A DNA stretch of 21,925 nt, from contig PMTP01000032.1 in the NCBI GenBank assembly GCA_003167305.1, forward strand, positions 1 through 21,925, in the 5' to 3' direction. The position numbers and the translations under genes were made by a program. This DNA is from Acidobacteriaceae bacterium (lineage in GTDB: Bacteria; Acidobacteriota; Terriglobia; Terriglobales; Acidobacteriaceae). Shown one piece after another: positions 7,135-14,331 of this stretch. The stretch's first letter is position 1, and each line of letters starts with the position of its first letter. A model generated the notes under the pieces. That model was not told where the DNA came from and searched no databases. It worked only from the letters and a program-made list of their open reading frames with translations.

Positions 7135-8241
7135 TTGAAATCTGGATTTGTCGCCATTCTCGGCCGGCCGAACGCCGGTAAAAGCACACTGCTCAACGCC
7201 CTGACCGGCGAAAAGGTCGCCATCGTCTCCGCCAAGCCGCAGACTACCCGCAATCGCATCGCCGGGGTGGTCGAGGTTCCGGCGCGCAAGGGCGTGCATC
7301 CGGCGGCGCAGATCGTCTTTGTCGATACTCCCGGCGTCCACAAGCCCGGCTCGCACCTCGACCGGCGGATGTTGCAAGAGGTCTACGAAGCACTGGAAAC
7401 CCGCGATGTGGTGCTGGTACTGATGGATGCGACGCGGCGAGTGCAGTTGGAAGCAGCTGCGGAACCTGCCACCCGGGTGCCCCAGGTCTCGACTTTGAGA
7501 CCTGGGAGTCCAGAATCCCCCAAACGCGAGCGCACCAACTGGGCCAGCGAGGACGAGTTCCTCTTCGGCCTGATCCGCAAGCTCGACTGCCCGGTCTTTC
7601 TGCTGCTCACCAAGATCGATCTCGTCGCCAAGGACCATCTGCTGCCGCTGATCGACACGCTGACCCGGCACTTCGGCTTTGCACAGGTTATTCCGGTGAG
7701 CGCCCGCAAGCGCGACGGTCTGAACCTCCTTATTCGCAAGATCGTCGAGGCGCTGCCCGTTGGCGAGCGCTACTACCCCAAGGACCAGTACACCGACCAG
7801 CCGCAGCGCTTCATGGTCGCTGAGTTGATTCGCGAGAGCATTCTGGTCGAGACTGGCGAAGAGGTTCCCTACGCCTCGGCCGTGGTGATTGAGCGCTACG
7901 AAGAGGCCGAGCCGCCGGCTCCGCCGCGCAAGAAAGGCCAAGCTCCGGCCCGGTTACCGCTCACACGCATCGCGGCGGCGATTTATTGTGAGCGCGACGG
8001 ACAGAAGGCGATTCTGATCGGCAAAGGCGGCTCCAAGCTGAAGGAGATCGGCACCGGCGCGCGGCACAAGATCGAGTCGCTGATCGGCACACGGGTTTAT
8101 CTGGAGCTGCATGTCATTGTCGAACCCGGCTGGCGGGAGTCGAAGAGCTTTGTCGAGTCGCTTGACTGGCGGAATCAGTTGGAGCGGCTGGCCGGAGATC
8201 AGATCATAGTAAAGCCGCGTGACGAAGATGGTTTGGTTTAG
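7135..8241 (+). CDS. era: GTPase Era with palindromic-element insertion in the G domain
   Basis: Era binds the 3' end of 16S rRNA and couples 30S maturation to GTP hydrolysis. The start is taken as TTG at 7135 (product begins KSGFVAILGRPN), because AGGAG lies at 7118-7122 and a GATAAT at 7104-7109 would place transcription start after the upstream ATG at 7075; that ATG remains an alternative. Motifs numbered from 7135: G1 GRPNAGKS (10-17), G2 TT (37-38), G3 DTPG (64-67), G4 TKID (159-162), G5 SARK (189-192). The C-terminal KH domain shows AILIGKGGSKLKEIG and ends with LELHVIVEPGWRE. Length is 368 residues against about 300 usually. Residues about 113-136 between G3 and G4 come from a palindromic element, and a Pro-rich loop (EAEPPAPPRKKG) lengthens the linker before the KH core. 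Confidence 0.95.
   Translation: MKSGFVAILGRPNAGKSTLLNALTGEKVAIVSAKPQTTRNRIAGVVEVPARKGVHPAAQIVFVDTPGVHKPGSHLDRRMLQEVYEALETRDVVLVLMDATRRVQLEAAAEPATRVPQVSTLRPGSPESPKRERTNWASEDEFLFGLIRKLDCPVFLLLTKIDLVAKDHLLPLIDTLTRHFGFAQVIPVSARKRDGLNLLIRKIVEALPVGERYYPKDQYTDQPQRFMVAELIRESILVETGEEVPYASAVVIERYEEAEPPAPPRKKGQAPARLPLTRIAAAIYCERDGQKAILIGKGGSKLKEIGTGARHKIESLIGTRVYLELHVIVEPGWRESKSFVESLDWRNQLERLAGDQIIVKPRDEDGLV
7475..7534 (+). repeat. Palindromic element copy C (in frame inside era)
   Basis: GGGTGC is followed by a perfect 10-bp stem (CCCAGGTCTC at 7481-7490 with GAGACCTGGG at 7497-7506) around the loop GACTTT. The stem equals that of copy B. The 3' tail is only loosely similar to copies A and B, so the right border is approximate. 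It is translated as TRVPQVSTLRPGSPE in Era. Confidence 0.82.
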
Positions 8242-8252
8242 CCAAGACACAT

Positions 8253-9278
8253 TTAGCTGGAAGCGGGGGGCTTCTCTGCCGAAGGCGGCTCCGGCGGCGG
8301 GGTGGCCAAGGGCAGAATCTGCACCAGCGAGGGTGCAGCGGGTGCGGCCGGCCCCATTGCGGCCTCATGCTGGCGGCGCCCCGCCGCGTCCAGGTCCACC
8401 GGAATGCCGCCCGGCACAATCAACGACGCATTATATTTGTAGTCCAGCTCACGCGTCAGGCGATAGACCACCGGCAGCGCGATCAGCAGCGCAACGAAGG
8501 CCACCCAACTGCCGTCCAGCCCAAAGCCTCCGCCGGTCAGCCAGAACGGCCCCATCGGATTGCCCTGCACCACCGGCGAATGATTGCTGACGCCGCTGAT
8601 GGCCAGCCCGAAGACCAGCGCGCGGCTGGCCTTCCAGCCGAAGTTGATCCCCCAGCTCACCCACAATGCGCGGCTGCGTAGGTAAGCTGTAGAGAGCACC
8701 AGACTCAGCATCACCGAGACGGCAATGCTGGCGTGGTTCGATCCGGGCAGAAGCGCCTGCACAATGGCATAAAAGGCCGCAAAGCCGAGCGCCGCTCCCA
8801 GCGGACCCACCGCGCGTTCAAATCGTTGAAACCCGTAGCCGCGAAAGGCAATTTCTTCAGCCAGCGCGGCCAGCGCGAAGAATGCAGCGTCGGCCATGAG
8901 CCATCCCCAGGCAGAAGGCCCCAGAACCAGCACAATGGCGATGCCACCGCCCACGACCATCGGTAAAACGCAAGCCACGGCCAGCGCCCAGCCCACGGCC
9001 ACGCCCATTCCCGCCTCGCCCGGACAGCCGCTCCGCCATGGCAGCCCCTGCGCGCTCACCGGATGGGCCTCGCGGTCGAGCCAAAAGCCCATCACCGCAT
9101 AGCCCAGCAGCAGCAGAAATGCCAGCAACGCTTGTTCTACCAGCGGCAGAAACGGTTCGGTCGCATCTCCCAGCGCTAGGCGATGAGCCAGCCCCCGCGC
9201 CAGAAAGAAGTAGAGGACCGCGGCGACAAATTGGACATACGCCCGGAAGCGGCTGTTGGCGGGCTGGGGAGTGCTCAT
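8253..9278 (-). CDS. CPBP-type (CAAX protease-like) integral membrane protein, active site partly degenerate
   Basis: The 341-residue product is mostly hydrophobic, with about seven or eight membrane segments between residues 13 and 275. ATG 9278 is preferred because GGAAGG lies nine bases upstream; ATG 9284 overlaps the accA stop directly. EEIAFRGYGFQRFE at 141-154 is the first motif of the CPBP/Abi family (EExxxR), which contains glutamic intramembrane proteases. The later histidine motifs are not evident: the second reads AFYAIVQ and the third reads WVSWGINFGWKAS, with Asn212 where His is usual. The C-terminal 60 residues are cytoplasmic or exposed and Pro/Ala-rich. The gene follows accA with only a stop-start contact, so the two are probably co-transcribed. 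The role is unknown; loss of peptidase activity is possible. Confidence 0.82.
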   Translation of the reverse strand: MSTPQPANSRFRAYVQFVAAVLYFFLARGLAHRLALGDATEPFLPLVEQALLAFLLLLGYAVMGFWLDREAHPVSAQGLPWRSGCPGEAGMGVAVGWALAVACVLPMVVGGGIAIVLVLGPSAWGWLMADAAFFALAALAEEIAFRGYGFQRFERAVGPLGAALGFAAFYAIVQALLPGSNHASIAVSVMLSLVLSTAYLRSRALWVSWGINFGWKASRALVFGLAISGVSNHSPVVQGNPMGPFWLTGGGFGLDGSWVAFVALLIALPVVYRLTRELDYKYNASLIVPGGIPVDLDAAGRRQHEAAMGPAAPAAPSLVQILPLATPPPEPPSAEKPPASS

Positions 9279-9283
9279 GGTCA

Positions 9284-10123
9284 TCAACCTTCCGTATAGA
9301 ACTGCGCGATCGTGCGAAATTTGGCCTGGCGCGCGGCCACCAGCTCGTCGACGGGCTGCGCCTTCAGTTCGTCCAGGTGCTTCTTGAGCGCCATGCCAAC
9401 CAGGCCGCATCCCGCCACGCGGTCGGTGTGAATCCCCTCCGGCGGTTCCAGAATAATTTCGTCCACGCAGCCCAGCGCGGCCACTTCTGGCGCACTGATG
9501 CGCATTGCTTCCGCGGCCAGTTGTTTGTGCGCCGCATCGTGCCACATAATGGCCGCGCACGACTCCGGCGTAATGACAAAGTAGAGCGCATTCTCCAGAA
9601 TCAGCACACGATCCGCTACGGCCAAAGCCAGCGCGCCGCCCGATCCGCCCTCGCCGCTGATCACCGAGATCGTCGGCACCCTCAGCCGCGACATCTCCAG
9701 CAGATTCCGCGCAATCGCCTCGGCCTGGCCCCGCTCCTCCGCGCCCAACCCCGGAAAAGCCCCTGGCAGATCGATAAAGCTGATCACCGGCCGCCCAAAC
9801 TTCTCGGCAATCTTCATCGCCCGGAGCGCCTTGCGGTAGCCCTCCGGATGCGGCATTCCGAAGTTGCGCCGCACGCGATCTTTCGTCGATCCGCCCTTGC
9901 GGTTGCCGATCACCAGCACCTCTTCGCCCTGGAGGCGCGCCATTCCGCAAGCCACGGCCTCGTCGTCGCCATAGGCGCGATCCCCGTGAATCTCGCTGAA
10001 ATCCGTAAAGATTCGCTCAATAAAATCCATTGGGTAAGGCCGCTGCGGATGCCGCGCCCGCTCGATCCTGATCCATGCCGGTGATGACATCTGTGCCTGA
10101 GGGGAAGTTGCCTGTTCGCTCAT
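9284..10123 (-). CDS. accA: Acetyl-CoA carboxylase carboxyltransferase subunit alpha
   Basis: AccA pairs with AccD to move the carboxyl group from carboxybiotin to acetyl-CoA, giving malonyl-CoA for fatty acid synthesis. The 279 residues show the family signatures in order: PMDFIERIFTDFSEIHGDRAYGDD, GNRKGGSTKDRVRRNFGMPHPEGYRKALR, ISFIDLPGAFPGLGAEERGQAEAIA, and the crotonase-fold oxyanion region SGEGGSGGALALAVADRV, then TPESCAAIMWHDAAHKQLAAEAMRI. The N-terminus is shorter than in E. coli (about 319 aa), lacking part of the leading helical region, as in several other phyla. AGGAG lies three bases before the ATG. No accD is in the window. It heads a probable two-gene unit with the CPBP protein and is divergent from the PASTA gene. 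Confidence 0.95.
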   Translation of the reverse strand: MSEQATSPQAQMSSPAWIRIERARHPQRPYPMDFIERIFTDFSEIHGDRAYGDDEAVACGMARLQGEEVLVIGNRKGGSTKDRVRRNFGMPHPEGYRKALRAMKIAEKFGRPVISFIDLPGAFPGLGAEERGQAEAIARNLLEMSRLRVPTISVISGEGGSGGALALAVADRVLILENALYFVITPESCAAIMWHDAAHKQLAAEAMRISAPEVAALGCVDEIILEPPEGIHTDRVAGCGLVGMALKKHLDELKAQPVDELVAARQAKFRTIAQFYTEG

Positions 10124-10350
10124 CAGCTCCTGTGCGGCTCCCGGCGCGTAATCCAGCGCAATCCACCGCTAATGCTGATTCTACGGGCCGCGGGCCGCCG
10201 AAACAAATCGTCAACACTCCGGGGTGGGTTCCTGGCATACACGGCGCTGTTTTTGAAGATTGCCGGATCATTCGACAATCGAAAGAAATTGTTGGCTTCA
10301 CGGCGATTACTTGTTCAGGCCTTCTCTCCCGAGGGACAATAGAAACTAAT

Positions 10351-11118
10351 ATGAGAACTCGCCACTTCGTCTACTTTTTCCAAGTGGGTTCGCTGGTGAT
10401 GCTGCTGGTGGCAACGGCGCTGCTGGCGGCCATCGCCACCATGCACTTCGCCATTCACGGCGCGGAAGTGCAGGTGCCCGCGCTCAAAGGGATGACCGTG
10501 GCCGAAGCGCGCAGCCAGACCTCGGGACTGGGCCTTGATCTGGACGTGGACAATCGCTACTACTCGGGAGACGTAGCTCAGGGACATATTCTTACGCAGT
10601 CGCCCGCGCCGGGAACGGTGGTGCGGCGGGAGTGGCGCGTGCGCGTCTCTGAGAGCCTGGGGCCGCAAAAGGTGGAAGTGCCGGAGACCGTGGGTTTGGA
10701 TGAGCGCGTGGCGGCGCTGGAGTTGCGGCGCGTAGGCCTGGAGGTGGGCGTGACGGCGCGGCTTCCCTACGGCGCGGCGGCCGAGGGAACGGTACTGGCC
10801 CAGGATCCGCCGGCGCACGCTCAGGGCATTGCGCGGCCCAGCATCAACCTGCTGGTGGCCGCGGCAAGCGACGATGCGCCCGACGGCTTTGTCATGCCCG
10901 ATCTGGCTGGCCTGCCGGTGGTCAGCGCACAGGCTGAGCTGTCCAGGGTGGGCATCCAGTCCGCGACAAAATTTGTGGATGTACCGGTTGCGCCGATCGG
11001 CAACGGAGACGCGCTCTCCATGCCGCCTGTGAAGCCGGGTGCGGTAATAGTGCAATGGCCGCCGGCCGGCGCGCGTGTCGAACAGAGCGATCTGGTGAAG
11101 CTGACGGTGGCGAAGTGA
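10351..11118 (+). CDS. Membrane-anchored protein with three PASTA domains
   Basis: The 255-residue product starts at ATG 10351; the frame is open further upstream but only overlaps accA antisense. One membrane helix spans about 11-36 with a short basic N-terminus, placing the rest outside. Three PASTA repeats follow at about 40-100 (VQVPALKGMTVAEARSQ, ending TVVRREWRVRVS), 107-171 (VEVPETVGLDERVAALELRR) and 180-255 (FVMPDLAGLPVVSAQAEL, ending LVKLTVAK). Each has the usual early VPxLxG and late QxPxxGxxV elements. PASTA domains of Ser/Thr kinases and penicillin-binding proteins bind peptidoglycan fragments. Here there is no kinase or transpeptidase domain, so it is a stand-alone sensor, scaffold or wall-binding protein. 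No close ribosome site is seen (GAGGG at 10331-10335 is 15 bases away). It converges on rsmB. Confidence 0.9.
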   Translation: MRTRHFVYFFQVGSLVMLLVATALLAAIATMHFAIHGAEVQVPALKGMTVAEARSQTSGLGLDLDVDNRYYSGDVAQGHILTQSPAPGTVVRREWRVRVSESLGPQKVEVPETVGLDERVAALELRRVGLEVGVTARLPYGAAAEGTVLAQDPPAHAQGIARPSINLLVAAASDDAPDGFVMPDLAGLPVVSAQAELSRVGIQSATKFVDVPVAPIGNGDALSMPPVKPGAVIVQWPPAGARVEQSDLVKLTVAK

Positions 11119-11127
11119 GAAAGTCAA

Positions 11128-11158
11128 GGAAATAGGGAGTAGGAAACAGCGAATAGGG
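11128..11158. repeat. Degenerate GGAAATAGGGAGTAGG-type low-complexity repeat
   Basis: Three imperfect units of the form (G)AATAGGG / AGTAGGAA follow the PASTA gene stop. The minus-strand translation of such DNA gives the SLFPTPYF string often seen in spurious ORFs. It is probably non-coding. Confidence 0.5.
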
Positions 11159-11222
11159 CCGCTGTTGAGGCATTCGGACTTCCTATCGGCGCTCGTGGCA
11201 TAAGCGGTAACTACGCTTACTT

Positions 11223-12851
11223 TCAGGCGAATCTTTCAATCAGCGCAATAAAAAAGCCATCCGTACGAAATGCTCCGGGCAGCAGGCGGAGGCAGCCTTC
11301 GGGCGTGAGGCTGCCGCACAGGCGTTCCGCGCCTTCAGGCGTTAGAATGTCTTTGCGAAGAAGCTGATCGATGCGGCTTTCGAGCGAAAGCAGGCGAGCG
11401 TTCGGGTTTGCGGCAAGCACTGAGGCGACGACCTGCTCGTTCTCTTCCGGCTCCAGCGAACAAGTGGAATAGACTACGAAGCCGCCGGGGCGGACGGCGC
11501 GTAGTGCGGCCGTGAGAATTGCCCGCTGTTGTTCGGCTTGGCGAGCCAGGTCGTCCGGGCGCAGGCGGTGGCGAATCTCCGGATTGCGGCCCAGCGTTCC
11601 GGTGCCGCTACAGGGCACATCGGCCAGCGCAAGGTCGAAGGACGCCTCTTCCGTCAACGCGGTTGCGTCGGCCAAGCGGCATTCGATCCGGCCGCCGAGG
11701 CTGGCCAGCCGCTTCCGCATCTGCTCCAATCTGGGCGTGCTGGATTCGCAAGCCACGATGCTGGCCGTCGGATTGCGCTCGGCCAGGATCAGCGTCTTGC
11801 CGCCGGGCGCGGCGCAGGTATCAAAGATTCTTTTCACTTTTTGGTCGGGATTCTCGCTGGCATGGCTGGCCAGCTCGGCCACCAGTTGCGAGCCCTCATC
11901 CTGAATGCGCACGCGGTCCTCGCGGAAGGCTTCGGTCGCGATTACGTCGCCGGAGACGACAGTGCGCGCGGCGGTGAGCACTTCGCCGGATTCGAGGACG
12001 ATGCCGGCTGCGCTGAGTTCGGCCAATACAGTTGGGTGCCCCATCCTTTCCGCGTTTTCCTGCGGAAAGGGTGGGAGACCATGAACCCCGACTAGCGGTT
12101 GTCTATCAGTAATAGCATCGGCGATCCGTACCGTCAGAAAGGGCTGGCTCTGGTCGTGGCGGCAGATAGCCCTCACCGCTTCCATGCCGTAGAAATTAAT
12201 CCAGCGCTCGACCATCCACGCGGGGTGGGCTTCCAGGTCTTCCGAAAGTTTTCCCTTTGGGGCTATACAGGCTGCGGAAATACTCGATCCAGAGGGAGGT
12301 TGGAGTTTCAACCTCCGCATAAAGCCAACAGAATCAATGCTGGCTTTAGCCACGGAGGGATGCTTTCCGACAATTTCACCTGAAATCTCGAGTTCTTCCG
12401 CAGCCTGTTCAGCCTTCGCCAGCTTACGCAGCACGGCGTTGACCATGGCGGAGGCGAAGCGATGGCCGGCCTGCTTGGCCAACTCCACGCTCTCGTCGAT
12501 CGCGGCGCGGGCGGGGATGCGGTCCATGCGCAGCAACTGAAATGCGCCCAGGCGCATGGCAATAAGAATCTCCGCGTCGAGCTTGGCGTTGGGCCGGGCG
12601 AGCAGAGAGTGAAACTGGTGGTCGAGGAGAATCTGCCAGCGCAGCACACCCAGCACCAGCGCCGTGGCCAGGTTGCGGTCGGGTGCCGAGAGTGCGTTGA
12701 CGGCTTTGCCGCGCAGCAAATCGTCGCTGTGGGAGTGGCCGCGCTCAACGGCTAGAAGAACGTTGAAGGCGGCTTTGCGGGCGGGGGAGATTTTTGCCGG
12801 ACGATTCTTCGGAGCACTCTTCGCCGCGCCTGCCTTCTTCTTGGCGGTCAT
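11223..12851 (-). CDS. rsmB: 16S rRNA (cytosine-967-C5)-methyltransferase RsmB with two repeat-derived insertions
   Basis: RsmB methylates C967 of 16S rRNA using S-adenosylmethionine. A Lys/Ala/Pro-rich tail leads into the NusB-like RNA-binding domain (about 24-150). The methyltransferase core shows motif I DTCAAPGGKT (344-353), motif IV DVPCSGTGTLGRNPEIR (411-427) with the product-releasing Cys414, and YSTCSLEPEENE (461-472) with catalytic Cys464. At 542 residues it is about 100 longer than usual. Two segments look inserted. Residues about 155-204 lie in the linker between the NusB domain and AHPAWMVERW, and residues about 247-274 lie between VRIADA and VLAELSAAGI. Both map to hairpin-bearing repeat DNA. 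The ATG overlaps the fmt stop (ATGA), so the genes are likely coupled. It is the last gene of the mutL-to-rsmB run. Confidence 0.95.
   Translation of the reverse strand: MTAKKKAGAAKSAPKNRPAKISPARKAAFNVLLAVERGHSHSDDLLRGKAVNALSAPDRNLATALVLGVLRWQILLDHQFHSLLARPNAKLDAEILIAMRLGAFQLLRMDRIPARAAIDESVELAKQAGHRFASAMVNAVLRKLAKAEQAAEELEISGEIVGKHPSVAKASIDSVGFMRRLKLQPPSGSSISAACIAPKGKLSEDLEAHPAWMVERWINFYGMEAVRAICRHDQSQPFLTVRIADAITDRQPLVGVHGLPPFPQENAERMGHPTVLAELSAAGIVLESGEVLTAARTVVSGDVIATEAFREDRVRIQDEGSQLVAELASHASENPDQKVKRIFDTCAAPGGKTLILAERNPTASIVACESSTPRLEQMRKRLASLGGRIECRLADATALTEEASFDLALADVPCSGTGTLGRNPEIRHRLRPDDLARQAEQQRAILTAALRAVRPGGFVVYSTCSLEPEENEQVVASVLAANPNARLLSLESRIDQLLRKDILTPEGAERLCGSLTPEGCLRLLPGAFRTDGFFIALIERFA
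12034..12098 (+). repeat. Palindromic element copy E (inside rsmB, opposite orientation)
   Basis: GGGTGCCCCATCCTTTC starts the unit on the plus strand. A 14-bp stem with one G-T wobble pairs 12040-12053 with 12062-12075, and the tail resembles copy B (ATGAACC, CTAGCGG). The stem core is shared with copy D. Because rsmB is on the minus strand, the element is read from its reverse side and adds about 25 residues (LVGVHGLPPFPQENAERMGHP). Confidence 0.83.
12237..12362. repeat. Second type of hairpin-bearing insert inside rsmB
   Basis: The segment encodes the extra residues about 164-205 of RsmB. It contains a perfect 8-bp hairpin (GGAGGTTG 12295-12302 with CAACCTCC 12309-12316, loop GAGTTT) and a second 7-bp hairpin (AAAGCCA 12321-12327 with TGGCTTT 12341-12347). 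It lacks the GGGTGCCCC border of the other family. Borders are estimated from where RsmB similarity resumes. No second copy exists in the window, so its status as a repeat rests on structure and protein context only. Confidence 0.5.
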
Positions 12852-13810
12852 GGCGTCGCGGCCCCGAGTCGCTCACCTTCAGCCAATACAGCCCCACGCA
12901 GAAACTCACTGGCCGTCAAGCGCTTCTTGCCTTCGAGTTGGACTTCAACCAGTTCCAGCCAGGTTTTTTGAGCGCAGGCAACAAAAAGACGATGGCCTTC
13001 CACGTGAATCCGGCCGGGTTCAGCGGCAATTGGCGCCGCAAAGGTTGAAGCGTCCACGACGCTCATGCGATGAACGATCAGTTTCTTGCCGTCGAGCGCG
13101 GTAAAGGCGCCCGGCCAGGGCTGAAAGCCGCGCCAGCGATTCTTCAATTCCGTCGCCGTGCGCGCGGCAAAGACCATGCGCCCGTCTTCGCGATTCAGAA
13201 TCGGAGCAAGTGTCGCTGCCTCGTGGTTTTGCGGCTTGGGCTGGATGCTACCATCGGCCAGGCCGGCCAGCGTCTTCACCATCAGCTGTGCGCCGCCCCA
13301 AGCCAACTCATCGAGCAACTCCACTGCGGCCAGCTCCGGGGCGATGCCGAAGGCCCGTTGCAGCAGAATCGGGCCGGTGTCGAGGCCCTCTTCGAGCAGC
13401 ATGGTGGTGTTGCCGGTGAAGACATCGCCGTTGGCCACGGCCCATTGAATCGGCGCGGCGCCACGGTAGCGGGGCAGCAAGGAGGCGTGCAGGTTAATGC
13501 AGCCCAGCCGCGGTAGCGCCAGCATCCAGGGCGGAATCAGGCGTCCATAGGCCACAACAACAATGGCTTCGGGGGCAATGGCTTCCAGTTGCGCGCGAAA
13601 CTCCTGGTTGTTTCGAATCTTTTCCGGCTGAACGACCGCAAGGCCAGCTTCCAGAGCGGCCAGCTTGACGGGCGTAGCGGTGAGTTGGCGATCTCGACCC
13701 ACGGGCCGGTCGGGCTGTGTGATCACCAAGGCAAGTTCATAGTCCGCCGCGCGCAGCGCTTCAAGCGTCGGCACAGCAAAGCGCGGAGTCCCGCAGAAGA
13801 CCAGTTTCAT
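12848..13810 (-). CDS. fmt: Methionyl-tRNA formyltransferase
   Basis: Fmt formylates initiator Met-tRNA using 10-formyl-tetrahydrofolate. The ATG at 13810 is chosen (MKLVFCGTPRFAVPTLEAL), four bases after the def stop; the frame extends to a GTG at 13831 inside def that has no ribosome site. The 320-residue length is standard. The catalytic triad region is intact: CINLHASLLPRYRGAAPIQWA supplies Asn106 and His108, and EEGLDTGPIL supplies Asp144. The C-terminal OB-fold domain (about 205-320) shows NRWRGFQPWPGAFT, the usual start of the tRNA-binding part. It sits between def and rsmB, the classic def-fmt-rsmB order, and overlaps rsmB by four bases. Confidence 0.96.
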   Translation of the reverse strand: MKLVFCGTPRFAVPTLEALRAADYELALVITQPDRPVGRDRQLTATPVKLAALEAGLAVVQPEKIRNNQEFRAQLEAIAPEAIVVVAYGRLIPPWMLALPRLGCINLHASLLPRYRGAAPIQWAVANGDVFTGNTTMLLEEGLDTGPILLQRAFGIAPELAAVELLDELAWGGAQLMVKTLAGLADGSIQPKPQNHEAATLAPILNREDGRMVFAARTATELKNRWRGFQPWPGAFTALDGKKLIVHRMSVVDASTFAAPIAAEPGRIHVEGHRLFVACAQKTWLELVEVQLEGKKRLTASEFLRGAVLAEGERLGAATP

Positions 13811-13814
13811 CTCT

Positions 13815-14324
13815 CTACCACTTATCTTCACGGATCAGCTTCCTGATCTTGCGCTGTACCAGGTCGCGCTTGAGGGCGCTCATGCGGAAGATGAACAACA
13901 TTCCGTCCACGTGGTCGATCTCATGCTGGAAGCAGCGCGAGAGCACGTCTTCGCCATCCATCTCGAACCACTTGCCCTTTTCGTCCTGGGCGCGGATGCG
14001 CACCTTGGCGTGGCGCACCACCTTCTCGCGGATATCGGGAAAGCTCAGGCAGCCTTCTTCCTCGTAGAGTTTGCCATCGCTGAAGATGATCTCGGGGTTG
14101 ATGAGCACCAGCTTGTCTTCAGGCACTTTGCCTACGCTCAGGTCGACCACCGTGAGCCTTTTGGAGACGCCCACCTGCGGCGCGGCCAGTCCGATGCCCT
14201 GCGAAGCATAGGTGGTCTCGAACATATCGGCGACGAGCTTGCGCAACTCGTCGTTGAACTCGGTGATGGGTTCACCGGGCCGCGAAAGCACCGGATCGGG
14301 ATATTTGACAATTTTAAGAATCAT
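13815..14324 (-). CDS. def: Peptide deformylase
   Basis: This enzyme removes the N-formyl group from nascent chains, reversing the modification made by Fmt encoded next door. All three family motifs are present in the 169-residue protein: GIGLAAPQVG (43-52), EEGCLSFP (89-96, metal ligand Cys92) and QHEIDHVDG (133-141, ligands His134 and His138, catalytic Glu135). Val139 replaces the more usual Leu in HEIDHLDG, a mild change. Length and start (MILKIVKYPDPVL) are typical. The gene begins seven bases after the aroC stop and ends four bases before fmt, so it is embedded in the operon. Confidence 0.96.
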   Translation of the reverse strand: MILKIVKYPDPVLSRPGEPITEFNDELRKLVADMFETTYASQGIGLAAPQVGVSKRLTVVDLSVGKVPEDKLVLINPEIIFSDGKLYEEEGCLSFPDIREKVVRHAKVRIRAQDEKGKWFEMDGEDVLSRCFQHEIDHVDGMLFIFRMSALKRDLVQRKIRKLIREDKW

Positions 14325-14331
14325 CCGTCAG

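Noticed and set aside
8253..9950. A single 565-residue minus-strand frame covering accA and the CPBP gene
   Set aside because: The first part is only an alternative frame of accA, with Gly/Arg-rich nonsense. The real membrane protein begins at 9278 with a ribosome site.
10075..10350. N-terminal extension of the PASTA protein to 10075
   Set aside because: The extension overlaps the accA start antisense and encodes no signal or domain; the membrane anchor begins right after ATG 10351.
11201..11219. Hairpin TAAGCG/CGCTTA just downstream of rsmB as a terminator
   Set aside because: The stem is six base pairs with no T-run in the rsmB direction; termination cannot be claimed.
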